A DNA stretch of 9,863 nt from JAWPMV01 sp038527215. Its GTDB lineage: Bacteria > Bacteroidota > Bacteroidia > J057. Where the stretch lies: NCBI GenBank assembly GCA_038527215.1, contig JBCBGC010000189.1, forward strand, positions 1-9,863, in the 5' to 3' direction. This document shows positions 1 through 6,930 of this stretch, piece by piece. The notes under the pieces are model-generated. The model was not told the origin of the DNA. It saw only the letters and a list, made by a program, of their open reading frames with translations, and did no database searches. Numbering within the stretch: the stretch's first letter is position 1; every line of letters begins with the position of its first letter. The translations under genes were made by a program, and so were the position numbers.

Positions 1-7
1 TCAGCTG

Positions 8-46
8 AAAAAATAACTTAAGCGGGGATCTTTCCCCGCTTTTTTT
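8..46. terminator. Bidirectional hairpin terminator overlapping the symporter stop
   Basis: An 8-bp perfect stem (AGCGGGGA, 21-28, with TCCCCGCT, 33-40) encloses a TCTT loop. On the plus strand the stem runs straight into seven T (40-46), a canonical intrinsic terminator for a gene entering from the left that is not in this window. On the minus strand the hairpin covers the last codons of the symporter and is followed by its TAA and then a T6 run (RC of 8-13), so it can also end that operon. Confidence 0.75.
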
Positions 47-1451
47 CTATCCAAAGTCCCAAGCCTACCCAGAGAAAAGCCTGGAGAATCGCCAGCATGA
101 AAGCTTCAAAGCCGCCCAGCCATTGTTGGGGTAGCCAGCCATAGAAGAAAGCGAGCAACAGGCCTTCCCCCATCAAAATAGAAGCTACCGCACAGGGCAG
201 ATAGACCGGACCTACCCTCAATAAAGCCAGGGTCAGGGGAAACAAGACCGATAAGCCCGCAAAGGCTAATTTTCCCATATCAAAAATAGTATCAAAGGGC
301 TGATAGGCGATCGCTAATCCTACCACGGCCAGCAATACTACTGCTACCCTGCCTGCGCGCACCTGAGCAGGAAGGCTCAGGTCCGGTTTCAGAAACACCC
401 CGTAGATATCCCGTGTGAGCATGGTGCCCAAGGCCAATAATTGAGAATCCAGGGTGGACATAAAGGCGGCGAGGGCGCCTACCATAACCAGGGCGGCGAA
501 CCAGTCGGGACTATGAAGCAAGAGCATCTTGGGTAGAATTTGATCGGCTTCTTTTCCCCCTAAGCCAGGGAAGTCAAGGTGTCCAAAGACGCCGATGACT
601 ACCGGAAAAAGGGCAATGATCAAGGGTACGAGCGCATATAAAAAGGCGGATTGGCGGAGATGCTTTACATCTTGAGCGATGAAAAACCGCATGAATAACT
701 GCGGAAACATGGGGATGCAGAAAAGCCAGAAAATAAAAAAGCTGAACCATTTCTGTGGGCTATAATGTCCGCCTACTCCTGCCCGCTCAAATAAAGCTGG
801 CACCTTGTCCCGCAAGCGGGCATGCCCTACTTCAAAGCCTCCGCTGGCAGACACCACCAGGATCATGGCAGTCAGCATGAGCAGGATCACCAACACGCCC
901 TGCTTTACATCGGTCCGGGCCACGCTCTGCATGCCACCCAGCCAAACATAGAGGATGGTAAACAAAGTGAGCAGACTCGCCCCCATAAAATAAGGCACTT
1001 CTCCTTGGGTAATACTCTCCACGATATAGCCCGCCCCGACAATTTGTAAGGCCAGATAGGGAAAAGTAAACACCACCATGACCGTGGTGTAGAGAGTGCT
1101 TAATCCCCGGCTTTTGCTTTTCAGAAAAATCAATTCCCCAGGCGTAATCAGCCCTTTTGCTTTGCCAAGTTCCCAAACCTTGGTACCGATCAGAAAAAAA
1201 GACAGGCAGGCAAAGGCGGTCCCGAAAGCCATCAGGGGGTAATAGGCGTAGCCAATCCGATAAGCTTCTCCAGCAAACCCCAGAAAATAAAAAGCACTGA
1301 AATTGGTGGCCAAAATGGTGAAAAAGAGGGTGAGGGTCTTCACATTTCGACCCGCCAGAAAATAGGCTTCCGGGCTGTCCATTTTTTTCCGTCCCCAAAG
1401 ACTCGTCAAAAAAGTAAGGCCGATATATCCGAGCAAAATAAGATAAACCAT
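18..1451 (-). CDS. Sodium:solute symporter (SSS/SSF family) permease, substrate unknown
   Basis: A 477-residue inner-membrane protein with about 12-13 hydrophobic segments, a normal length for the solute:sodium symporter family, which imports small solutes with Na+. Family marks include the N-terminal block with S26-PEAYFLAGR (26-35), the T181-D182 pair after TM5, and the TM8 motif AAFMSTLDSQLL (328-339). In that motif S332-T333 align by eye with the PutP serine/threonine pair that binds Na+. The fold is clear. The substrate is not, because the family covers pantothenate, proline, sugars, acetate and others. The ATG at 1451 lies 3 nt after the stop of the small membrane gene, so the two are cotranscribed and probably coupled. 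It ends in a terminator hairpin. Confidence 0.9.
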   Translation of the reverse strand: MVYLILLGYIGLTFLTSLWGRKKMDSPEAYFLAGRNVKTLTLFFTILATNFSAFYFLGFAGEAYRIGYAYYPLMAFGTAFACLSFFLIGTKVWELGKAKGLITPGELIFLKSKSRGLSTLYTTVMVVFTFPYLALQIVGAGYIVESITQGEVPYFMGASLLTLFTILYVWLGGMQSVARTDVKQGVLVILLMLTAMILVVSASGGFEVGHARLRDKVPALFERAGVGGHYSPQKWFSFFIFWLFCIPMFPQLFMRFFIAQDVKHLRQSAFLYALVPLIIALFPVVIGVFGHLDFPGLGGKEADQILPKMLLLHSPDWFAALVMVGALAAFMSTLDSQLLALGTMLTRDIYGVFLKPDLSLPAQVRAGRVAVVLLAVVGLAIAYQPFDTIFDMGKLAFAGLSVLFPLTLALLRVGPVYLPCAVASILMGEGLLLAFFYGWLPQQWLGGFEAFMLAILQAFLWVGLGLWIEKKRGKIPA

Positions 1452-1454
1452 GCC

Positions 1455-1676
1455 TCAATATTGATCGGAAGAATAGCGATTATAGGCCCACAAGGCGACC
1501 AAAAAGAGGAGGTGTACCCCCATGAACCAGGGTAACCAGCCCGGAAAACCCCACCAGCTCCCTTCACTATCCCAGCCTCCCCATAGGTAATCCTGAGTTA
1601 GCACAAATATGACCGCGAATATTCCGACAAACCCCCAGCTTAAAAGAGGAATATTTTTTTTGCCCTTTGCCTTCAT
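1455..1676 (-). CDS. Small two-helix membrane protein, probable symporter accessory
   Basis: A 73-residue protein starting MKAKGKKNIP. A basic N-terminus leads into a first hydrophobic helix (about 10-26), then a short tryptophan- and glycine-rich loop (WGGWDSEGSWWGF), then a second helix (about 46-64). Many SSS transporters are preceded by a tiny membrane protein of this layout (DUF997/YhdT next to PanF, or DUF3311-type). That match is by architecture and position only, with no family motif I can confirm. In-frame ATGs at 1730 and 1718 would add up to 18 residues. The 1676 start is preferred because it puts positive charge directly before the first helix, and the longer forms add an unlikely cysteine-containing extension. 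The stop is 3 nt before the symporter ATG. Confidence 0.7.
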   Translation of the reverse strand: MKAKGKKNIPLLSWGFVGIFAVIFVLTQDYLWGGWDSEGSWWGFPGWLPWFMGVHLLFLVALWAYNRYSSDQY

Positions 1677-1681
1677 AGGGC

Positions 1682-1714
1682 ACAATATAAAACCCCAGGC
1701 CTGTTGGGTGCAAA
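1682..1714 (-). promoter_or_regulatory. Possible Bacteroidota-type promoter for the symporter operon
   Basis: Reading the minus strand, TTTG (1714-1711), a 21-nt spacer and TATATTGTG (1689-1681) resemble the Bacteroidota promoter TTTG / TAnnTTTG with one deviation. It lies in the 88-bp divergent gap between the small membrane gene and the methyltransferase. The predicted transcription start would fall almost on the ATG at 1676, giving a leaderless or near-leaderless message, so the call is weak. No convincing counterpart was seen for the plus-strand gene. Confidence 0.2.
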
Positions 1715-1764
1715 CCATCCTCCTTGCCATAAGCCTCCCGGATTTTCCGTATCATTGTGGCGCA

Positions 1765-2910
1765 ATGGAAATACTGGCAAAAACCTTATACGGCCTGGAA
1801 GGGGTACTGGAAGCGGAGATCAAAGCGCTTGGTGGGAAAGATGTGAAACGCCTGAAACGAGCCGTCTCCTTTCAGGGAGACAAGGCAGATTTGTATGCCG
1901 CGAATCTCAAACTCAGGACCGCACTGCGGGTCCTCAAGCCTTTCCTGCAGTTTAGGGCTGGCCATGAGGATCAGCTGTACCGGAAGATTTACGCTTACGA
2001 CTGGTCCCGGCAGCTCAAAGTCAAGCAAACCTTTGCTATAGACAGCATTACCTATTCCGATAAATTCCGACATTCCAAGTATGTCGCCTACAAGGTCAAA
2101 GACGCCATCGTAGATCAGTTCCGGAAAAAGACCGGTAAAAGACCCTCGGTCGATACCCAAAACCCGGATCTACGCATCAACGTGCACGTCTACCAGCAGC
2201 AATTCACCATTTCCCTGGATAGCTCAGGAGAACCGCTTCACAAAAGAGGCTATCGAAAAAAAGGGCACCAGGCCCCGCTGAACGAAGTATTGGCGGCGGG
2301 TATGATCCTGCTCAGTGGCTGGCAAGCAGATCGACCCTTTGTTGATCCCATGTGCGGCTCAGGCACCCTGCTGATGGAAGCGGCTATGATCGCCCGCAAT
2401 ATGCCTCCTGGTTTGCGACGCAATCAATTCGGCTTCATGCAATGGGCCGATTATGACGAAGGGCTTTGGAAAAAGCTCTATCAGGAAGCCCGTCGGGCCA
2501 TGGTCAAAGCCAAGGTCCCTATTTGGGGGGCTGATGTCTATGAGAAAGCCATTCATTGGTCCAAACTATCCCGGGACAACTTTGGATTGGAGGATACCAT
2601 TTCCCTGGAAACGCGGGATTTTGCTGACCTGAAAGCACCTTTTCCTGAAGGTCTGCTCATGGTCAATCCTCCCTATGGCGAACGCCTCACCAAAAAAGAC
2701 ATTGAGGCTTTTTACCAGATGATTGGCGACCAGCTCAAACAACAGTTTAGCGGCTATGATGCCTGGATTCTCAGCAGCAATAAAGAGGCCCTGAAGAAAA
2801 TAGGCCTCCGTCCCTCCACCCGCCTTCCTTTGTTCAACGGATCGCTTGAATGTCTTTTTCAGCATTTTGAGCTGTACCAGGGAAGTAGGGAAAGAGAATT
2901 GGCGGTTTAG
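1765..2910 (+). CDS. THUMP-domain class I SAM-dependent RNA methyltransferase (RlmL N-terminal type)
   Basis: A 381-residue cytoplasmic enzyme expected to place a methyl group on an rRNA guanine N2, like the N-terminal half of E. coli RlmL (23S G2445); the exact target base is inferred. The order is an N-terminal ferredoxin-like part, a THUMP RNA-binding domain (about 60-152), then a UPF0020-type methyltransferase domain. SAM motif I is seen as VDPMCGSGT (193-201) and the catalytic motif IV as NPPYGERL (301-308), the typical N2-guanine NPPY signature. The open frame reaches back to 1609. The ATG at 1765 is chosen because MEILAKTLYGLEGVLEAE matches the usual family N-terminus, and the extra 52 residues look like translated intergenic and antisense sequence. 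It is transcribed away from the symporter pair as a single gene. Confidence 0.92.
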   Translation: MEILAKTLYGLEGVLEAEIKALGGKDVKRLKRAVSFQGDKADLYAANLKLRTALRVLKPFLQFRAGHEDQLYRKIYAYDWSRQLKVKQTFAIDSITYSDKFRHSKYVAYKVKDAIVDQFRKKTGKRPSVDTQNPDLRINVHVYQQQFTISLDSSGEPLHKRGYRKKGHQAPLNEVLAAGMILLSGWQADRPFVDPMCGSGTLLMEAAMIARNMPPGLRRNQFGFMQWADYDEGLWKKLYQEARRAMVKAKVPIWGADVYEKAIHWSKLSRDNFGLEDTISLETRDFADLKAPFPEGLLMVNPPYGERLTKKDIEAFYQMIGDQLKQQFSGYDAWILSSNKEALKKIGLRPSTRLPLFNGSLECLFQHFELYQGSRERELAV

Positions 2911-2928
2911 CGAAATAAAGCCTCTCGC

Positions 2929-2956
2929 AAAAAAAAGCCTCCCAGAGGGGAGGCTT
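2929..2956 (-). terminator. Intrinsic terminator of the peptide-export gene set
   Basis: A perfect 9-bp stem (AAGCCTCCC, 2935-2943, with GGGAGGCTT, 2948-2956) encloses an AGAG loop. On the minus strand it is followed by a T8 run (RC of 2929-2936), directly after the stop of the DUF4097-like gene. It lies between two convergent genes. On the plus strand no T-run follows the stem, so termination of the methyltransferase message here would be weaker. Confidence 0.85.
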
Positions 2957-2963
2957 AGAAGGT

Positions 2964-3917
2964 TTAGCTTTTCAGTTGGGCCTTGCCCAGTCCCGTAGTG
3001 ATTTTGGTTTGGGTCTTGCTTCCGTCTAGTTCTATCTGTTCAAGAAAATTGGTTTGCGTGTTTCGTCCGACAGCGATTTTCTCTTCCCCTGCTGGTTCCA
3101 GTTGGAAAGGAGAACGGATTTTGCCTTTATACACCTTGCCTCTCTCCTTAGATTCTGCATATCCCATGACCAGGGTTCCGGTAAGTTTTTGCCCTTCCAG
3201 GCTCAGCATGGCCAAGCCTGTACCGGAATGGATATCCATATTTTCGGCCCCCGGATTGACTACGTTGAGGTTTACATTTCCCGTGCCACTCCTAAAGGAA
3301 GATGCACCGGTAAGTCTCAACGCCTCAGCCTCAATGTGGCCAGTCCCACTTTCCACTTCCCAGCTTCCACTGCCGCCGGCCAACGCTATACTTCCAGTTC
3401 CACCAGAAATGCTGCACTGTCCCTCAACCTGGTCCAGACTTAGGGCTCCTGTGCTGGATTTTGCAAATATCTTTCCCTGATAATCCTTTACCGAGATAGC
3501 CCCGGTGGCAGTAGTGGCTTCCATTTTTCCTTGTCCCCCTAGCACACGTATACTACCCGTCGCGGTCGTAAGCTGAACGCTTACCCCCTTTGGCACATAC
3601 ATATCCCATTGATATGAGGTAGGATAGCTGGTAACCTTGGCTCCTCCTTCCTGACTAGTGATGGCATCATTGACCACTTCCTTGATGATCAAGCGGCCTC
3701 CTTCTTGTTTGGCAGGCACGCGGGCCGCTTCCTCTCCGGCCATAAACTTGATCATGACGCGCTCAGCCGGAGCCGGATGCACGACAATGTCCCCGATTTG
3801 CCCTTCAAAGACCAAATCTGTAACCCCATCAAAAGAAGTCAGATCCGTAGACTGGGCCTGGAGTAAGCTTCCAGAAAGCCCTCCGAGGAAAGCGAGAATA
3901 ATTACAACTTGTTTCAT
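2964..3917 (-). CDS. Secreted DUF4097/adhesin-like beta-repeat protein
   Basis: A 317-residue protein with a clear signal peptide: K2, a hydrophobic stretch 4-19, and likely cleavage after LLQAQ near residue 22. The middle (about 112-250) is a run of short glycine-rich repeats with recurring TATGSI, TATGAI, SSTGAL, GGTGSI, SGTGHI, SGTGNV and SGTGLA steps every 16-22 residues. This pattern is typical of DUF4097/DUF2807-type proteins, which fold as right-handed beta-helix rungs. No enzymatic residues are visible. Such proteins are common in Bacteroidota and their role is mostly unknown; a surface or periplasmic scaffold is a guess. It starts 27 nt after the adaptor stop, on the same strand, and ends at a strong terminator, so it is probably the last gene of the export transcript. 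Functional linkage to the peptides is unproven. Confidence 0.8.
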   Translation of the reverse strand: MKQVVIILAFLGGLSGSLLQAQSTDLTSFDGVTDLVFEGQIGDIVVHPAPAERVMIKFMAGEEAARVPAKQEGGRLIIKEVVNDAITSQEGGAKVTSYPTSYQWDMYVPKGVSVQLTTATGSIRVLGGQGKMEATTATGAISVKDYQGKIFAKSSTGALSLDQVEGQCSISGGTGSIALAGGSGSWEVESGTGHIEAEALRLTGASSFRSGTGNVNLNVVNPGAENMDIHSGTGLAMLSLEGQKLTGTLVMGYAESKERGKVYKGKIRSPFQLEPAGEEKIAVGRNTQTNFLEQIELDGSKTQTKITTGLGKAQLKS

Positions 3918-3944
3918 GAGTTGATTAGTTAAGCGTTAAAGTGA

Positions 3945-4703
3945 CTAGAAAAAAGAAAATACTTGGTTCAGTATTCCAGGTTTTTCAACGGGGATTTCTC
4001 CCTGCCAGGTCTGTTGGTGGTTGGAAAAAGAAAGTAGAGAAGCGGGGTAATCTGTGGCTTCATTAAAGGAGATGGATACGCGGTAAAAATGGTTGTATGG
4101 TTGAGGAGAAATAAATGAAACCCTGCCTGACATGGCTTTTTTCTCCATCCCCTCCCCTGCCATGAGGAAGACCGTAAGCTCCTGATGCAGGTTTAGATTG
4201 GCTATTTCTCCGCTGGGAATCTGCACATGATACTGGAGGTCAGGTGCACGAGGCAATATTACGCCAATCAATTCATGGGCTGCAACTACTGTCCCGGTGG
4301 GGCCATGGATCAAAGGAACAAAAGTTCCCTGCATCGGGGCGGAGAAAGCCTGCTTGCCGGGATACCTGGCTTTCGTGTAGGTAAATATTTCTTCATCCTG
4401 CTCCAGGTTTTTCTCCTGCGCTTCCGGCCCTTTTTGGAGGGTAATAGGAAAGGGAAATTGTACTTCTACCAGATCTGGCGTCACCTGCACCTTCCCTTCT
4501 ACCAGCAGATAGGTCTCTTCGCTAAAGGCATAAAACACCAAAGCTCCCAGGCCTAAGCCCGCGATTATCATCCAGGTTCCTAACCGAATGAGCCAATGAG
4601 GGGTATGTCCCATGATATGGCGCATCTCATGAGAATAGAGATCAGGAGCGGCGCTTTTTACCTGGTCGTTACCCAAGGTTGCTTGCATGGATTGGTCATT
4701 CAT
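3945..4703 (-). CDS. Short HlyD-like periplasmic adaptor for the peptide exporter
   Basis: A 252-residue protein: a cytoplasmic N-terminal tail of about 39 residues, one transmembrane helix (about 40-61), then a beta-rich periplasmic part. FSAPMQGTFVP (120-130) followed by GTVVAAHELIGVILP (137-151) matches the second half of an HlyD lipoyl domain. The rest to the C-terminus resembles the adaptor beta-barrel (GRVSFISP, 193-200). HlyD proteins of peptide exporters usually run to about 400 residues or more and carry a long alpha-hairpin between the lipoyl halves. Here only about 50 residues separate the membrane-proximal strands from the lipoyl half, and no coiled coil is visible. Its ATG overlaps the transporter stop by 1 nt (TAATG), which implies translational coupling and a shared complex. 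Confidence is good for the role and moderate for the family. Confidence 0.75.
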   Translation of the reverse strand: MNDQSMQATLGNDQVKSAAPDLYSHEMRHIMGHTPHWLIRLGTWMIIAGLGLGALVFYAFSEETYLLVEGKVQVTPDLVEVQFPFPITLQKGPEAQEKNLEQDEEIFTYTKARYPGKQAFSAPMQGTFVPLIHGPTGTVVAAHELIGVILPRAPDLQYHVQIPSGEIANLNLHQELTVFLMAGEGMEKKAMSGRVSFISPQPYNHFYRVSISFNEATDYPASLLSFSNHQQTWQGEIPVEKPGILNQVFSFF

Positions 4704-6907
4704 TATGCTCCTAGTGCTAATTGGTTTTTGATTAAATGGAAGTAGAGCCCCTGTTGTAAAACCAACTGGTCATGCTTCCCGCTTTCTACGATTTCTCCTT
4801 GATCCAGGACCAGAATCTGATCGGCTTCCTTTACGGTGCTGAGTCGATGCGCTACCACTACTACCGTTCTTTCTTGAAAAAACTGACGTAAATTCCGGAC
4901 AATCTTCAACTCATTGCTTGCGTCAAGTGCGTTGGTGGCTTCATCAAAAAATAAGAAAGCAGGGTTTTTGTACACAGCCCTGGCAATCAAAAGCCGCTGA
5001 ATTTGACCGCCGCTTAAATTTTTCCCTTCTGAGCCTATATTGGTTTGGTACCCCAAAGGAAGACGCTCTATATCCGCACGAATATTGGCAATGGTTACGG
5101 CCTGAATCAGCCTGTTCCAATCGGGTTCTGGATGCAAGGCAATATTTTCCACCACGGTACCAGAAAAGATATAGCCATCCTGCATAACCACCCCACATTG
5201 TTCTCGCCAAGCCTTTATCGGAAGTTCTTCAAAGGGGGTTTCTCCTAGCAAAATGCCTCCTTCTGTAGGTTGATAGAAGTTTAGTAAGAGCTTGATGAGG
5301 GTGGATTTCCCACTTCCGCTACTGCCTACGATAGCCGTAACTTTCCCAGCTGGAATATGGATGTTGATGTCTCGTAAAATATGCGGGGACAAGGGACCGT
5401 GGTGGTATTTAAAACTTAGGTTCTCGATCCTGATATCATCCTGTAGAATTCGCGAGGAAGGCGGTTTTCCTGTTTCCAGCTGTTCTTGCTTTACATAGTG
5501 GATTTCATTGAGTCGGTCTAAACTGATCTTTGCGTCCTGAGCTGCCTGGAGAAAATTTACCAGCTGAAATATCGGTCCATTCATCTGGCCTAAAATGTAA
5601 GAGACGGCCAACATCATGCCCAGGCTCATTTCTCCTTGCACCACGGCTAGCGCAATAAAGCAAGTGATCAAAATATTCTTGCCTTCATGGAAAAAGAAAG
5701 CTCCCACCTCCTGGTATTGGACCAAGGCGAGTTTTTTGAGGTTAATTTGAAATAAATCTGCCTGGATTTTTTCCCACTGCCACCTTTTCTGTCTTTCTAT
5801 ATTGTTGAGTTTAATCTCCTGTATCCCATGAATTATTTCCATTTGGGCATCTCTATCCAGAGCCTGTTGTTCAAAGCTTTGCATATCCAGGATTTTCCTC
5901 TTTTTGAAAAAAATCAGGATCCAGCCGAAATAACTGGCGCTTCCCAAGAGAAATATGAGAAACACACTCATGCTGTAATACATCATCACGGCGCCAAAAA
6001 CCAGTAGCGTAACGATAGAAAACATAGCCTGCAACCCATGCTGCGTTAAAAAGGTCTTGATTCGTTCATGGTCCTGTATGCGCTGCATCAAATCACCGGT
6101 TAGGTGAGAGTCGAAAAACCCCAGGGGCAATTTCATTAAGCGGATCAAAAAATCGGCAATTAAAGAGACATTGATCCGGGTTCCTATGTGTAGCAGGATC
6201 CAACTTCGAACAAACGTTAGCAGGGTTTGGCTGATAAAAAGCACCATCTGAATGGCCAGAATAAGATAGATAAACCCTATATCCCGATGACCGATGCCTT
6301 CATCTACCATTTTTTGGGTGAGGATAGGGAACAATAAATGCAAAAAGCTCCCCACCAGCAGACCAGCCATAACCTGGAAAAACTCCCACTTATAGGGGGT
6401 GAGATAAGCCTTTAAATATCTAAAGCCCTTGGTGGACACTGGTTCTTCCTCCTGCAGGTAAAAGTCTCGAGTAGGCTCCAATAATAACGCCACGCCTTTT
6501 TCGTTTTCCGTCCGGTTCTCCCCAATCCATCCTGCCAGGAAATCTGCTTCTGAGTAGGTCAGCAGTCCCATACCAGGATCGGCCACTTCTACCCGCCCGT
6601 TCCGGGCTTTATGCACTACCACAAAATGATTCTGGTTCCAATGGACAATCACAGGGAGTGGGGCTTGTTTGAGAAGCTGGCTCAACGTCAGTTTTGCTCC
6701 CATGGTCCTAAACCCAATCGCTTCGGCTGCCTGGCTAATGCCGAGCATAGAAACCCCTTCCCGGGTGATATATCCCTTCTCCCTCAAATAAGACAAAGAG
6801 TACTTTTTCCCATAGAATTGAGCGATCATCCTCAGGCAAGTTGGACCACAGTCCATGCCATCCAGTTGTTGGTAAAATGGGAATTTTCTCCACCGCATTT
6901 TTATCAT
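4703..6907 (-). CDS. C39 peptidase-containing ABC transporter (PCAT), double-glycine leader processing and export
   Basis: A 734-residue inner-membrane protein with all three PCAT parts at full length. The C39 cysteine peptidase (about 8-145) has oxyanion Q14 in QLDGMDCG, catalytic C20, H94 (NHFVVVH) and D110 (ADPG), so it looks active. The transmembrane domain spans about 165-450. The nucleotide-binding domain (about 490-734) has Walker A GSSGSGKST (528-536), Q-loop Q576, signature LSGGQ (631-635), Walker B FLFFDEAT (651-658) and H-loop H687. Family knowledge: PCATs cleave leaders after Gly-Gly and export the core as a homodimer. Its expected substrates are the two GG precursors upstream in the same gene set. 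It begins 23 nt after the permease stop. A second in-frame ATG at 6898 is possible. The 1-nt overlap with the adaptor gene supports one exporter complex. Confidence 0.95.
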   Translation of the reverse strand: MIKMRWRKFPFYQQLDGMDCGPTCLRMIAQFYGKKYSLSYLREKGYITREGVSMLGISQAAEAIGFRTMGAKLTLSQLLKQAPLPVIVHWNQNHFVVVHKARNGRVEVADPGMGLLTYSEADFLAGWIGENRTENEKGVALLLEPTRDFYLQEEEPVSTKGFRYLKAYLTPYKWEFFQVMAGLLVGSFLHLLFPILTQKMVDEGIGHRDIGFIYLILAIQMVLFISQTLLTFVRSWILLHIGTRINVSLIADFLIRLMKLPLGFFDSHLTGDLMQRIQDHERIKTFLTQHGLQAMFSIVTLLVFGAVMMYYSMSVFLIFLLGSASYFGWILIFFKKRKILDMQSFEQQALDRDAQMEIIHGIQEIKLNNIERQKRWQWEKIQADLFQINLKKLALVQYQEVGAFFFHEGKNILITCFIALAVVQGEMSLGMMLAVSYILGQMNGPIFQLVNFLQAAQDAKISLDRLNEIHYVKQEQLETGKPPSSRILQDDIRIENLSFKYHHGPLSPHILRDINIHIPAGKVTAIVGSSGSGKSTLIKLLLNFYQPTEGGILLGETPFEELPIKAWREQCGVVMQDGYIFSGTVVENIALHPEPDWNRLIQAVTIANIRADIERLPLGYQTNIGSEGKNLSGGQIQRLLIARAVYKNPAFLFFDEATNALDASNELKIVRNLRQFFQERTVVVVAHRLSTVKEADQILVLDQGEIVESGKHDQLVLQQGLYFHLIKNQLALGA

Positions 6908-6930
6908 GTCTCAATAGGTTGAAAACCAGA

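Noticed and set aside
832..1458. 208-residue minus-strand open frame inside the symporter region
   Set aside because: It overlaps the symporter in another frame, has no family-like features, and the symporter frame has clear conserved motifs throughout.
1716..1728. AAGGAGG next to an in-frame ATG (1718) as a Shine-Dalgarno start for the small membrane protein
   Set aside because: The purine run touches the ATG with no spacing, so it cannot work as a standard ribosome binding site, and the rest of the window shows no dependence on such sites.
1609..1764. 52-residue N-terminal extension of the methyltransferase
   Set aside because: It overlaps the small membrane gene on the opposite strand and the divergent promoter gap. 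The family N-terminus begins at the ATG at 1765.
2983..3924. Plus-strand open frames of 88-165 codons opposite the DUF4097-like gene
   Set aside because: They are antisense shadows of a gene with a signal peptide and a regular glycine-rich repeat pattern. Their translations are Pro/Ser-rich with no domain signal.
4918..5248. Overlapping small frames on both strands inside the transporter ATPase domain
   Set aside because: They fall across the Q-loop to Walker B region of the transporter, whose own frame is intact and strongly conserved.
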